Shown piece by piece: positions 25,429-34,409 of a stretch of 64,000 nucleotides of DNA. The notes under the pieces are model-generated. The model was not told the DNA's origin and did no database searches. It was given only the letters and a program-made list of their open reading frames with translations. Source of the DNA: Seonamhaeicola sp. S2-3 (GTDB taxonomy: Bacteria > Bacteroidota > Bacteroidia > Flavobacteriales > Flavobacteriaceae); contig NZ_CP019389.1 of NCBI RefSeq assembly GCF_001971785.1, forward strand, positions 3,235,001 through 3,299,000, read 5' to 3'. A program made the translations under genes and the position numbers. The stretch's first letter is position 1; each line of letters begins with the position of its first letter.

Positions 25429-26379
25429 TTACTTTTTAATTAAGCCTAATTCAATTAAACGCTCTGTTAAAAACTCGCCAGCAGTAATGTCTTCAAATTG
25501 TTTTGGGTTATTTTCATTAATACAGCCTTCTAAAACATCTAATTTCATATCGCTAATTGGGTGCATAAAAAATGGAATAGAATATCTTGATGTGCCCCAA
25601 AGTTCTTTTGGCGGATTTACAACACGGTGAATAGTAGACTTTAATTTGTTATTGGTATGTCTTGATAACATATCACCAACATTAATCATTAATTCATCGG
25701 GTTGTGCTATGGCGTCAATCCATTCACCTTTATGATTTTGAACCTGTAAACCTCTTCCTTGAGCGCCCATTAAAAGCGTGATTAAATTAATGTCTCCATG
25801 AGCTGCTGCTCTTACAGCTTCTTTAGGCTCTTTGGTTATAGGCGGGTAATGAATGGGTCTTAAAATAGAGTTTCCGTTAAAAATATATTCGTCAAAATAG
25901 GTTTCTTCTAACTTAAGGTGTAATGCTAAAGCTCTTAAAACGTATTTTGCTGTTTTTTCAAGCATTTTATAGGCCTCTTTACCAACCTTGTTAAACTCTG
26001 GTAATTCTTCAACAATAACATTATCTGGGTATTCTTTTTTTAGTTTCTCATTGTTTTCTACGTATTGCCCAAAATGCCAAAACTCTTTTAAATCACCTTC
26101 TTTTTTACCTTTAGCACTTTCTTTTCCAAATGAAACATAACCACGTTGTCCACCAATACCAGGGATTTCATATTTCTGTTTTGTTTCTAATGGTAAGTCA
26201 AAAAATTTTTTAACCTCTTCATATAATTTTTCAACCAAAGCATCATCTAAAAAATGCCCCTTTAAAGCTACAAAACCTATTTCCTCATAGGCTTTTCCTA
26301 TTGCATTTACAAAGCTTTGTTTTCTAACGGCATCACCAGAAACAAAATCTTCTAAATTAACACTTGGAATAATATTCAT
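25429..26379 (-). CDS. Isopenicillin-N-synthase-like 2-oxoglutarate/Fe(II) oxygenase
   Basis: A 316-residue non-heme iron oxygenase. The N-terminal DIOX_N part includes GFVALKGHFLDDALVEKL. The iron ligands are in AAHGDINLITLL (HxD) and the later His of STIHRVVNPP; the 2-oxoglutarate-binding RxS is in SRYSIPFF. A conserved GGQRGYVSFGKE segment is typical of this bacterial subgroup. The substrate is unknown, and no peptide synthetase or biosynthetic cluster is nearby, so antibiotic synthesis is not implied. Confidence 0.87.
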   Translation of the reverse strand: MNIIPSVNLEDFVSGDAVRKQSFVNAIGKAYEEIGFVALKGHFLDDALVEKLYEEVKKFFDLPLETKQKYEIPGIGGQRGYVSFGKESAKGKKEGDLKEFWHFGQYVENNEKLKKEYPDNVIVEELPEFNKVGKEAYKMLEKTAKYVLRALALHLKLEETYFDEYIFNGNSILRPIHYPPITKEPKEAVRAAAHGDINLITLLMGAQGRGLQVQNHKGEWIDAIAQPDELMINVGDMLSRHTNNKLKSTIHRVVNPPKELWGTSRYSIPFFMHPISDMKLDVLEGCINENNPKQFEDITAGEFLTERLIELGLIKK

Positions 26380-26406
26380 GCTATATAATTTTAATAGTGA
26401 GTTTTA

Positions 26407-26489
26407 CAAATGTACAAAAACATAGAAAAGTTTACAGCTATTAATTAAGGCTTCGTTTTAAGTTAAGTTTACTTTTTATGGTATATTTG
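26407..26489. promoter_or_regulatory. Divergent promoter elements
   Basis: TATATTTG at 26482-26489 faces the E1 dehydrogenase gene (21 bp between box and ATG). TACATTTG on the minus strand at 26407-26414 faces the oxygenase gene. Both fit the TAnnTTTG -7 box; -33 elements are poor. Confidence 0.45.
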
Positions 26490-26510
26490 ATAGTTACTCT
26501 TTAATTAAAT

Positions 26511-28514
26511 ATGAACCACAATTTTTCTTTTAGGGCTTTAGAATATCATACTGATAATATTGATAAAAAAATATTAATACAGTTATATAAAAATATGCTA
26601 AAACCAAGGCTAATTGAAGAAAAAATGTTGGTGTTACTTAGGCAAGGTAAAATAAGTAAATGGTTTTCTGGAATTGGTCAAGAAGCCATTTCGGTTGGTG
26701 TTACTATGGCGTTGCATAAAGATGAATATATTTTGCCAATGCATAGAAATTTAGGTGTTTTTACAACTAGAGGTATTCCTTTATACAGGTTATTTGCCCA
26801 ATGGCAAGGAAAAGTGTTTGGGTTTACTAAAGGTAGAGATAGGTCTTTTCATTTTGGCACTCAACAGTATAAAATTGTAGGTATGATTTCGCATTTGGGT
26901 CCGCAACTAGGTGTGGCTGATGGCATTGCACTTGCTAGTAAGTTAAAAAATAAAAGTCAGGTTACGGCTGTATTTACTGGCGAAGGAGGTACAAGCGAAG
27001 GCGATTTTCATGAAGCTTTAAACATAGCCTCGGTATGGCAACTTCCTGTATTGTTTTGTGTTGAAAATAATGGTTATGGTCTTTCTACACCTACTAGCCA
27101 ACAGTATAATTGTAAGGATATTGCTGATAGAGGTTTGGGTTATGGAATGGAATCTCATATTATTGATGGTAATAATATTATTGAAGTTTATAAATCTATA
27201 TGTGAATTAGCCGAAAGTATTCGTAAAAATCCACGACCAATTTTAATAGAATTTAAAACTTTTAGAGTGCGTGGACACGAAGAGGCTAGTGGTACAAAAT
27301 ATGTGCCTGAAGATTTATTAGATACTTGGACCAAAAAAGATCCTATTGAAAACTATCTGAATTTTTTAAAGGAAACCGATGTTATTAATGAAACATTAGA
27401 AGTACAATTTAAAACTGAAATTACTAATGAAATCAATGAACATTTAGAGACTGCTTTAAATGAAGGTGATATTATACCTAATATAACTAATGAGTTGAAT
27501 GATGTATTTAAACCATTTGATTATCAAGAGATTAATAATAAGTTAAAAACTTGTAATGTTAGATTTGTTGATGCTATATCTGAAAGTTTAAAACAAAGTA
27601 TGGAGCGCCATAATGATTTAATAATTATGGGGCAAGATATTGCAGAATATGGCGGTGTTTTTAAAATTACCGAAGGTTTTGTTAATCAATTTGGTAAAGA
27701 TAGAGTAAGAAATACGCCTATTTGCGAATCTGCTATAATTGAAACAGCTATGGGTTTATCTATTGCAGGTATGAAAGCTGTTGTTGAACTTCAGTTTGCA
27801 GACTTTGTGAGTTCTGGATTTAATCCGGTGGTGAATTATTTAGCAAAATCTTATTATAGATGGTCTCAAAACGCAGATGTAGTTTTACGAATGCCTTGTG
27901 GAGGAGATGTTGGAGCAGGACCGTTTCATTCACAAACTAATGAAGCTTGGTTTACAAAAACACCTGGTTTAAAAGTGGTTTATCCAGCATTTCCTTATGA
28001 TGCAAAAGGCTTATTAGCAACAGCTATTAATGACCCTAATCCGGTGTTATTTTTTGAACATAAAGCACTTTATAGGAGTATTCGTCAGGAAGTTCCAACA
28101 GATTATTACACATTACCTTTTGGTAAAGCTTCTCTTTTGAAGGAAGGATATGACATTACCATTATTTCCTTTGGAGCAGCTATACATTGGGCTTTAGAAA
28201 CTTTGGATAAAAATCCCAATATTTCAGCAGATGTAATTGATTTAAGAACGCTTAAGCCCTTAGATACTGAAACTATCTATAATTCCGTTAAAAAAACAGG
28301 AAAAGTCATTATTTTGCAAGAAGATACGTTATTTGGTGGAATAGCTAGTGATATATCGGCTTTAATTAATGAGCATTGTTTTGAGTTTTTAGATGCACCA
28401 GTTAAACGGGTAGCTAGTTTAGATACACCAGTTCCTTTTGCAAAAGCTCTGGAAAATCAATTTCTACCAAAAGATAGGTTTGAAACTGAGTTAAAATTAC
28501 TTTTAGCATATTAA
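26511..28514 (+). CDS. Fused alpha/beta 2-oxoacid dehydrogenase E1 (branched-chain type)
   Basis: A 667-residue single-chain E1. The alpha part (about 1-330) has the thiamine diphosphate motif GEGGTSEGDFHEALN and VENNGYGLSTPTSQ; the beta part (about 345-667) starts RFVDAISESLKQSM and contains GQDIAEYGGVFKITEG, PICESAIIETAMG and FFEHKALYRS. It decarboxylates a 2-oxoacid and passes the acyl group to an E2 lipoyl protein. The branched-chain (2-oxoisovalerate) type is most likely. Fusion of the two chains is common in flavobacteria. No E2 or E3 gene lies nearby. Confidence 0.88.
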   Translation: MNHNFSFRALEYHTDNIDKKILIQLYKNMLKPRLIEEKMLVLLRQGKISKWFSGIGQEAISVGVTMALHKDEYILPMHRNLGVFTTRGIPLYRLFAQWQGKVFGFTKGRDRSFHFGTQQYKIVGMISHLGPQLGVADGIALASKLKNKSQVTAVFTGEGGTSEGDFHEALNIASVWQLPVLFCVENNGYGLSTPTSQQYNCKDIADRGLGYGMESHIIDGNNIIEVYKSICELAESIRKNPRPILIEFKTFRVRGHEEASGTKYVPEDLLDTWTKKDPIENYLNFLKETDVINETLEVQFKTEITNEINEHLETALNEGDIIPNITNELNDVFKPFDYQEINNKLKTCNVRFVDAISESLKQSMERHNDLIIMGQDIAEYGGVFKITEGFVNQFGKDRVRNTPICESAIIETAMGLSIAGMKAVVELQFADFVSSGFNPVVNYLAKSYYRWSQNADVVLRMPCGGDVGAGPFHSQTNEAWFTKTPGLKVVYPAFPYDAKGLLATAINDPNPVLFFEHKALYRSIRQEVPTDYYTLPFGKASLLKEGYDITIISFGAAIHWALETLDKNPNISADVIDLRTLKPLDTETIYNSVKKTGKVIILQEDTLFGGIASDISALINEHCFEFLDAPVKRVASLDTPVPFAKALENQFLPKDRFETELKLLLAY

Positions 28515-28515
28515 A

Positions 28516-29391
28516 ATGAATATATATTTAGAAGCTTTTATAAAAGCATTTTTTAATTCTGTGAATTGGACATGGAATTCAATAATTTTTAATGTGCCTT
28601 GGTACAATAATTTCTTTTGGGGTTTAATTGTTATTTCAATAGCTGTATGGCTGCTTGAAATTGCATTTCCTTGGAGAGAGGAACAAGCTATTTTTAGAAA
28701 AGATTTTTGGCTAGATGGGTTTTATATGTTTTTCAACTTTTTCATTTTTACTATTATTATAAGTGGGGTTTATGGTATTTTAGAAATATTATTTTCCAAA
28801 ATAGGCCTTACAATGGCATCTTTTCAATTAATAGACCTTGCTTCTTTACCAGTTTTTTTAGAGTTACTTATTTTCTTTTTAATCTTAGATTTTGTGCAGT
28901 GGTTTACCCACGTTATGTTACATAGGTTTGAGTTTCTTTGGCGGTTTCATAAAGTACACCACTCTGTAAAAGAAATGGGATTTGCGGCGCATTTACGTTA
29001 CCATTGGATGGAGAATGTTTTATACAAACCTTTAAAAGTATTTGCTGTAATGTTAATTGGTGGTTTTGAACCCCAACAGGCATTCATTATTCACTTTGTA
29101 GCTATTTCAATTGGGCATTTAAACCATGCTAACATAAAGTTAACTTATGGTCCGTTAAAGTATATTTTTAATAATCCTGTAATGCATTTATATCACCATG
29201 CTTACACGTTACCTAAATCGCATAAACATGGTGTAAATTTTGGAATTAGTCTCAGCCTGTGGGATTACATTTTTAAAACCAACTACGTACCAGAAAATAG
29301 TGGTAAAATTAAATTAGGCTATTCTGATGATTATAAGATGCCTAAAAGCTTTTTAGGACAACTTTTTTATGGTTTTAGAAAAAAAGACTAA
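28516..29391 (+). CDS. Sterol desaturase / fatty acid hydroxylase family protein
   Basis: A 291-residue membrane di-iron oxygenase. Four to five transmembrane segments are visible, with the histidine clusters HVMLHR, HKVHHS, HLNHAN and HLYHHA that bind iron. It starts one base after the E1 stop codon, so the two are co-transcribed. Members hydroxylate sterols, hopanoids, carotenoids or fatty acids. Since the E1 probably supplies branched-chain acyl-CoA primers, a fatty-acid substrate is attractive, but this is inference from position only. Confidence 0.87.
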   Translation: MNIYLEAFIKAFFNSVNWTWNSIIFNVPWYNNFFWGLIVISIAVWLLEIAFPWREEQAIFRKDFWLDGFYMFFNFFIFTIIISGVYGILEILFSKIGLTMASFQLIDLASLPVFLELLIFFLILDFVQWFTHVMLHRFEFLWRFHKVHHSVKEMGFAAHLRYHWMENVLYKPLKVFAVMLIGGFEPQQAFIIHFVAISIGHLNHANIKLTYGPLKYIFNNPVMHLYHHAYTLPKSHKHGVNFGISLSLWDYIFKTNYVPENSGKIKLGYSDDYKMPKSFLGQLFYGFRKKD

Positions 29392-29479
29392 GTGTTTTAC
29401 CTTTTTTCAGCTTCAGAAAGTATAAAAGAGCTACGCTTCTATAAGGGGCTTTAATAAATCCTTATAAATAAATTATAAA

Positions 29480-29614
29480 CTAGTGCGCGTATCGCTTAGA
29501 ACCTTTCCATAGTGTATCATTAGAATATTTAAAGTTAATATATCTTCTGGAAGGTAATAGGTTTTCTTGAGTAAGGTTATTTAAATGGTTTGATATCTTA
29601 ATAACTGTTCGCAT
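29480..29614 (-). CDS. Tiny ORF, MRT...LWKGSKRYAH type (44 codons)
   Basis: Begins MRTVIKISNHLNNLTQ and ends NDTLWKGSKRYAH. It resembles the neighbouring tiny ORF at 29660-29746, which also begins MRT and ends with Trp, Ser-Lys-Arg and Tyr (HWNSKRRYR). Basic and Asn-rich, no signal peptide. It lies in an otherwise empty 600-bp gap. I do not know the family; the paired resemblance is the main support that it is translated. Confidence 0.4.
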   Translation of the reverse strand: MRTVIKISNHLNNLTQENLLPSRRYINFKYSNDTLWKGSKRYAH

Positions 29615-29659
29615 TTTATTTTGATTGATTAATTGATTGTTTTTTTTTAAAGACGCTAC

Positions 29660-29746
29660 TTATCTGTAACGTCTTTTACTGTTCCAATGGTTACTTTTAG
29701 TGTTACCTAAAGTTCCTGAAATTTGATTGTTGTTTAAAGTTCTCAT
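29660..29746 (-). CDS. Tiny ORF, MRT...HWNSKRRYR type (28 codons)
   Basis: Begins MRTLNNNQISGTLG and ends NTKSNHWNSKRRYR. It has the same start (MRT), Asn content and C-terminal W-x2-KR-x-Y pattern as the ORF at 29480-29614. The last codons fall in a stem-loop with arms AAAGACG/CGTCTTT. About 75 bp upstream a minus-strand TTG-N19-TACTTTG resembles a Bacteroidota promoter. Function unknown. Confidence 0.4.
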   Translation of the reverse strand: MRTLNNNQISGTLGNTKSNHWNSKRRYR

Positions 29747-29988
29747 AATTGTTTGTTTTTTTATTGATTATACCAAGTAGACGACCATGAATTAAATTTG
29801 TTACAGTACTATGTATAACAAAGTAGTAATTTAACAGATTTTAACAATTTTACATGCATAAACAGGGTAGAAGTGACGTTTAAAATAAGCTTAGGAATGG
29901 TTTTTGTGTTAAATGAATACAAATATTTATTAGTTTTTAAGAGAATAAAATATCTTTGAAACGTTATTGATGATAGATTATCATTGTT

Positions 29989-30675
29989 ATGAATCCAAAA
30001 CATTTAAAAACATATTTATCAATTTTTGTTGTATTAGTTTTTTCAATGTCAATGTTTGCTCAAATTGATTCAAAGAAAAAAACAGTATTAATACAAGCTG
30101 AAGAAAATGAAAATGACTCTTTAGATGCTTCTCCAACTATACCTTCTAAACCGCTTTTTAGTGGTGATTTGGGTGGATTAGGTACACCAAAGGAAACACC
30201 AAGTTTAAAAATGCCCAAAAAGGAGTTCTCTATGTTTGAGCAAGAAGAATTTGGTAATCCCGGAGAATTATATGTTGACAGATTAAAAAAACATGAAAAT
30301 AGTATTAAACAGTCTGAAGGTTTAGGAACCAAGGGTAGTAAAGTTGATGTGTTTTTTGGAAACCATCGTACCAAGTCTAAGCATGTACGTGTTTTATATA
30401 GAGATTATGGCTTAGAAGATGGTGATTTAGTAAGAGTTTCTGTAAATGATGAAATTATAGAGTACAGAGTGTCTTTAACCAACTCATTTAAAGGTTTTAA
30501 AATAGAACTAAAAGAAGGCATTAATGTTATAGAATTTTTAGCTATAAACGAAGGTTATGCACTTCCAAACACAGCACATTTTAGAATAGTTGATGATAAT
30601 AATAACCTTGTAGCTTCAGATCTTTGGGCTTTATCTGTAAATGTTAAAGGAACAGTACATGTAATTAAAGAATAA
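29989..30675 (+). CDS. Secreted hypothetical protein with C-terminal beta-rich domain
   Basis: A 228-residue exported protein. The signal peptide runs to about residue 24 (SIFVVLVFSMSMFAQ). A Pro- and Gly-rich, probably unstructured section follows to about residue 105 (SGDLGGLGTPKETPSLKM), then a compact beta-rich domain with VRVLYRDYGLEDGDLVRVSV and GFKIELKEGINVIEFLAIN, which looks like an immunoglobulin-like sandwich. A -7 box TATCTTTG lies at 29951-29958. The last codon pair is followed one base later by the stop of the convergent aldo/keto reductase. Family not recognised. Confidence 0.65.
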   Translation: MNPKHLKTYLSIFVVLVFSMSMFAQIDSKKKTVLIQAEENENDSLDASPTIPSKPLFSGDLGGLGTPKETPSLKMPKKEFSMFEQEEFGNPGELYVDRLKKHENSIKQSEGLGTKGSKVDVFFGNHRTKSKHVRVLYRDYGLEDGDLVRVSVNDEIIEYRVSLTNSFKGFKIELKEGINVIEFLAINEGYALPNTAHFRIVDDNNNLVASDLWALSVNVKGTVHVIKE

Positions 30676-30676
30676 T

Positions 30677-31690
30677 TTAACTTACAATTTTATCAATTAA
30701 ATTAAGTTCTTCTGTAGAAAATTCTAAATTATCTAAAGCTTTTAAATTTTCTTTTAATTGATTAGCCGAACTTGCTCCTAAAAGTACCGATGCTACTTGT
30801 GGTTGCCTTAAAATCCAACCAATGGCCATTTGAGATAATTTTTGACCACGCTCTTGTGCAATAGTATTTAGTTTTACAATCTTTTCAAGGTTGCTGTTTA
30901 CAGTATCACTATTTAAATAAGACATGTTTTTAGAAGCTCTAGAACCCGCTGGTATGCCTTTTAAATACTTATCGGTTAACATGCCTTGTGCTAATGGTGA
31001 AAAAGCAATACAGCCCACACCATTCTTATCAAGAGTATCTAAAAGTCCGTTTTCAACCCAACGGTCAAATATAGAATAGCGCGCTTGATGTAAAATAAAA
31101 GGCACATTTAAATTTTTAAGAATAATAGCAGCTTCTTGAGTTTCTTTAGGCTGGTAATTAGAAATACCAACGTACAAAGCTTTTCCTTGACGAACAATAT
31201 CGGCTAAAGCTCCCATAGTTTCTTCTAAAGGGGTATCAGGGTCTGGTCTGTGGTGATAAAAAATATCAACATAATCTAATCCCATTCGTTTTAAACTTTG
31301 GTCTAAACTTGCAATTAGGTATTTTCTTGAGCCCCAGTTGCCGTAAGGCCCCGGCCACATATCAAAACCTGCTTTTGTAGCTATAAACAATTCGTCTCTA
31401 TAACTCTTAAAATCTTGTTTAAAAATAGTGCCAAAATTTTCTTCTGCTGAACCATATGGTGGACCGTAATTGTTAGCCAAATCAAAGTGAGTAATACCTA
31501 AATTAAAGGCACAACGCATAATTTCTCTAGCGTTTTGAAGACTGTCTATAAACCCAAAATTATGCCATAACCCCAAAGAAATGGCAGGGAGTAATACACC
31601 GCTTTTTCCTGTACGGTTGTATTTCATGGTGTTATATCTGTTTTGTGATGCTTTGTATTCTGTTACACCAGATTTATCGTTGATTTGCAT
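30677..31690 (-). CDS. Aldo/keto reductase, YghZ (L-glyceraldehyde 3-phosphate reductase) type
   Basis: A 337-residue TIM-barrel NADPH reductase. KSGVLLPAISLGLWHNFGF followed by THFDLANNYGPPYGSAEE is the YghZ subgroup pattern, with catalytic Asp and Tyr; the Lys is in IATKAGFDMWPG and the His in IFYHHRPD. I keep the upstream start (MQINDKSGV) because the KASQNRYNTMKYNR segment aligns with the N terminus of E. coli YghZ; MKYNR is an alternative. Likely role is reduction of toxic aldehydes such as methylglyoxal. Confidence 0.9.
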   Translation of the reverse strand: MQINDKSGVTEYKASQNRYNTMKYNRTGKSGVLLPAISLGLWHNFGFIDSLQNAREIMRCAFNLGITHFDLANNYGPPYGSAEENFGTIFKQDFKSYRDELFIATKAGFDMWPGPYGNWGSRKYLIASLDQSLKRMGLDYVDIFYHHRPDPDTPLEETMGALADIVRQGKALYVGISNYQPKETQEAAIILKNLNVPFILHQARYSIFDRWVENGLLDTLDKNGVGCIAFSPLAQGMLTDKYLKGIPAGSRASKNMSYLNSDTVNSNLEKIVKLNTIAQERGQKLSQMAIGWILRQPQVASVLLGASSANQLKENLKALDNLEFSTEELNLIDKIVS

Positions 31691-31743
31691 AACTTTAAAT
31701 TTAGAGTACTAATGTATTAATTAGTTTAAAATTGAAAAATAAA

Positions 31744-31775
31744 AAAAGCCTTTAAAGTTAACTTTAAAGGCTTTT
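31744..31775 (-). terminator. Intrinsic terminator after the S9 peptidase gene
   Basis: A perfect 32-bp palindrome with 16-base arms (AAAAGCCTTTAAAGTT and its complement), followed on the minus strand by a further T-run. It lies 25 bp past the stop of the S9 peptidase gene. Confidence 0.85.
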
Positions 31776-31799
31776 AAATAATTTTAAAAAATAATAATG

Positions 31800-34106
31800 C
31801 TAATCTTTAATGGGTTGTTTCATGTTTTTATTTAAATGTTTTGCAAAAAAGCCCATCATTGCTTTGTATAAAGCTATACTGTTTTCTTCTTTGGCAAACC
31901 CATGACCTTCGTTGTATTTAACCATATAGGGTACATCAAACCCTTTAGCTCTAAGCGCTTTAACTATTTGGTCAGATTCGTCAATGTTAACTCTGGGATC
32001 ATTAGCTCCTTGTGCTACAAAAAGTGGTTTTTTAATTTTATCAATTTGAAATGCAGGAGACACTTCTTTCATAATTGCTTTTTCTTCAGGAACATCTTCA
32101 TCATACCAAATTTCTTTAATTATTTTTAAATAGGGTTTCCAGTAAGGAGGGATAGTTTTCATAAAAGTGAAAATATTAGACACGCCAACATAATCAACTC
32201 CACAGGCATATAAATCAGGTGTTTTAGTTAAACCACGTAATACTGCGTAACCGCCATGACTTGCTCCGTAAATAGCTATATTGTCTTTATCTACCCAACC
32301 TTGGTCTATTACATATTGAATTCCATCTTCTACATCATCCATAGCTTTTCTTCCAATTTGTTTAAAACCAGATTCTAAAAATGTTTTACCATATCCTCCT
32401 GAAATTCTAAAATTTACCTGTAGGGTAGCATAACCTCTACTAGCAAATAACTGTACTTCTGGATTGAATCCCCAAGAATCTCTAATTCCTTGTGGCCCAC
32501 CATGAGGATTAACAATAAGCGGTACTTTTTCACCGTTTAGTGCTTCTTTAGGTAAGGTTATATAACCGTGTAAAGTTAAGCCGTCTCTACTTTTAAAAGT
32601 AATAGGACGCATTTCGGCCATATCACTTTCTTTAAGATTTGGCATTAAATTATATAGCAACTCAAATTTATCTTTAGCAGGATCATAAGAGTAGTAGGTA
32701 CCATATAATTTATCACTTTGAATAAAAAACAAGTATTTACTTTCATCATCAGTAACATCGGCTACTGAAATGTTGTAACCAGGGAATTTATTATTTAATT
32801 TTTTGTAAAGTTTTTTTGCGTAATCACTAACAGGTACTATAACTTTTTTTTCACCTTCATAAGAAAAATAATCTAATTCATAGCCTCTATGCCTTGATAA
32901 ACTTAGTCCAGAAACATCGTATTCTTCATGAGAAAATAGTTTTTTAATGACTTTATCTTCTTTTAAATCATATAAAAAAATCTGTGTTTTATCTGTTTCT
33001 AAATTAGAAACAACGTAAGCTTCATGCGGATTGTTTGAAGCATAATTAAAAGAAGCAATACTAAAACTATCTTTCCAGTTTAATTGTTTTTTTAGTTCAT
33101 AATTTTCGCCATCAACTGTATAATAAAAATCCATATTAACACCATCTCTCATTTTAACAAAGCCACGTAGGTTTCCGTCTTTATCAAAAATATAACTGTT
33201 TATGGGGTTTGCTGCATCTTCATTTTTATATAGTTGTTTAAGCTCTCCTGTTACAATGTTTATTTTATAGGGTTCAAATATTTGAGGATTGTTTTGGTTC
33301 ATTGAAATAATCATATGGTCTTTATCTTCTTTTAAACCATTAAGAATATTTACTTTTACACCATCAAAAGGCGTTAATTCTTTTTGGTTTGAACCATCTA
33401 TGTTTACAGCAAATAAATGATAATCTTCATTTCCGCCTTTATCCATAACATATACCAATCTATTTTCATTTGCCCATCCAAAACCTCTAATTAATTCTTC
33501 TTTTTCTTCAATAACCCTTTTAATTTCACCTGTTTTTAAGTTTTTTACATAGACATGGTTTTTGGCATTTTCATCTTTTTCTCTGTAGGACATATAATTT
33601 CCATTGGGAGATAAATTGAATGATCTTGCTTTAGGTCTTGCAAAATAATCTTCAACAGAGTATTTGTAGTTGGTAGCATTCCAATTAGACAATTTTTCTA
33701 ATTCTTCATCTGAAGTAGGTAACGATGTGTCTCCTGGAAGTGTTTTCTCTGTTTTAGTAAGTGTTAGAGGAAATTCCATACCGCTTTGATAAAAAGTACC
33801 ACTTAAACTAGTTTGTTTTAAAGTGGCTACATATTTAATGCCTGCTTTAGTGAATTTAATAGTTAGTGTGTCATTTACAAAGGTTGTTTCATCCATAGGG
33901 ATTCCGGTAGCTCCTTGAGATGGACTATCCATAGTGGAAGTGAATCCGTCATCAGTGGTTGTTATATCAAAAACTAAAGGAATCTCCGTTCCTTGTACAG
34001 ATAGTTTTCCTTTCCAAGAGCCTGTAATGTCTTGTGCGTTTACTTGTGTTGCCATAGCTAAAAATAAAACCGCAAGAATAGTTAATTTTAATGTAATACG
34101 TTTCAT
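31800..34106 (-). CDS. Secreted prolyl oligopeptidase family (S9) serine peptidase
   Basis: A 768-residue exported peptidase. Signal peptide ends LAMATQVNAQ (about residue 24). Residues about 25-120 form an extra beta domain (ITGSWKGKLSVQGTEIPLV) seen in flavobacterial enzymes, followed by a beta-propeller region (about 150-500) and the alpha/beta hydrolase domain with NPHGGPQGIRDSWG, the nucleophile motif YGASHGGYA, the Asp region ANDPRVN and the His of NEGHGFAKE. It should cut peptides in the periplasm, probably as an oligopeptidase. Single gene with its own terminator. Confidence 0.9.
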   Translation of the reverse strand: MKRITLKLTILAVLFLAMATQVNAQDITGSWKGKLSVQGTEIPLVFDITTTDDGFTSTMDSPSQGATGIPMDETTFVNDTLTIKFTKAGIKYVATLKQTSLSGTFYQSGMEFPLTLTKTEKTLPGDTSLPTSDEELEKLSNWNATNYKYSVEDYFARPKARSFNLSPNGNYMSYREKDENAKNHVYVKNLKTGEIKRVIEEKEELIRGFGWANENRLVYVMDKGGNEDYHLFAVNIDGSNQKELTPFDGVKVNILNGLKEDKDHMIISMNQNNPQIFEPYKINIVTGELKQLYKNEDAANPINSYIFDKDGNLRGFVKMRDGVNMDFYYTVDGENYELKKQLNWKDSFSIASFNYASNNPHEAYVVSNLETDKTQIFLYDLKEDKVIKKLFSHEEYDVSGLSLSRHRGYELDYFSYEGEKKVIVPVSDYAKKLYKKLNNKFPGYNISVADVTDDESKYLFFIQSDKLYGTYYSYDPAKDKFELLYNLMPNLKESDMAEMRPITFKSRDGLTLHGYITLPKEALNGEKVPLIVNPHGGPQGIRDSWGFNPEVQLFASRGYATLQVNFRISGGYGKTFLESGFKQIGRKAMDDVEDGIQYVIDQGWVDKDNIAIYGASHGGYAVLRGLTKTPDLYACGVDYVGVSNIFTFMKTIPPYWKPYLKIIKEIWYDEDVPEEKAIMKEVSPAFQIDKIKKPLFVAQGANDPRVNIDESDQIVKALRAKGFDVPYMVKYNEGHGFAKEENSIALYKAMMGFFAKHLNKNMKQPIKD

Positions 34107-34409
34107 TATATTAAATTCATTTAATTAAGTTAAAAAATAAAGCTGTTATTAGTTAGATGAAAAATAGTAAATTTTGTTACAGAATTTACTTAAAAATCAT
34201 TGTTTTTTGTTGTTTAGCTGTAAGTTTCATTTAATTAAGTAATCAATTTACCTTTTTATCATGTTGTTTGTATTGTTTAGGTATCAGCTTAATAACATAC
34301 AATTATTACAAAATTTAACTAGCCGTTAATAATCTTTTATATTTTTTAGGCTAAACATTCGGTATAAACGCTTTAAGGTGTTATTTTTGCAGGCGTCAAA
34401 ATTGTTTGC
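34107..34409. other. Divergent intergenic region
   Basis: A 300-bp AT-rich gap between the S9 peptidase and a helicase gene. The only element I can support is TATTTTTG at 34382-34389, a -7 box 20 bp before the helicase ATG. No ORF, hairpin or repeat of note. Confidence 0.5.

Noticed and set aside
25429-26379. Isopenicillin-N-synthase-like gene as part of an antibiotic cluster
   Set aside because: No peptide synthetase or tailoring genes nearby; this broad oxygenase family is common in genomes without such pathways.
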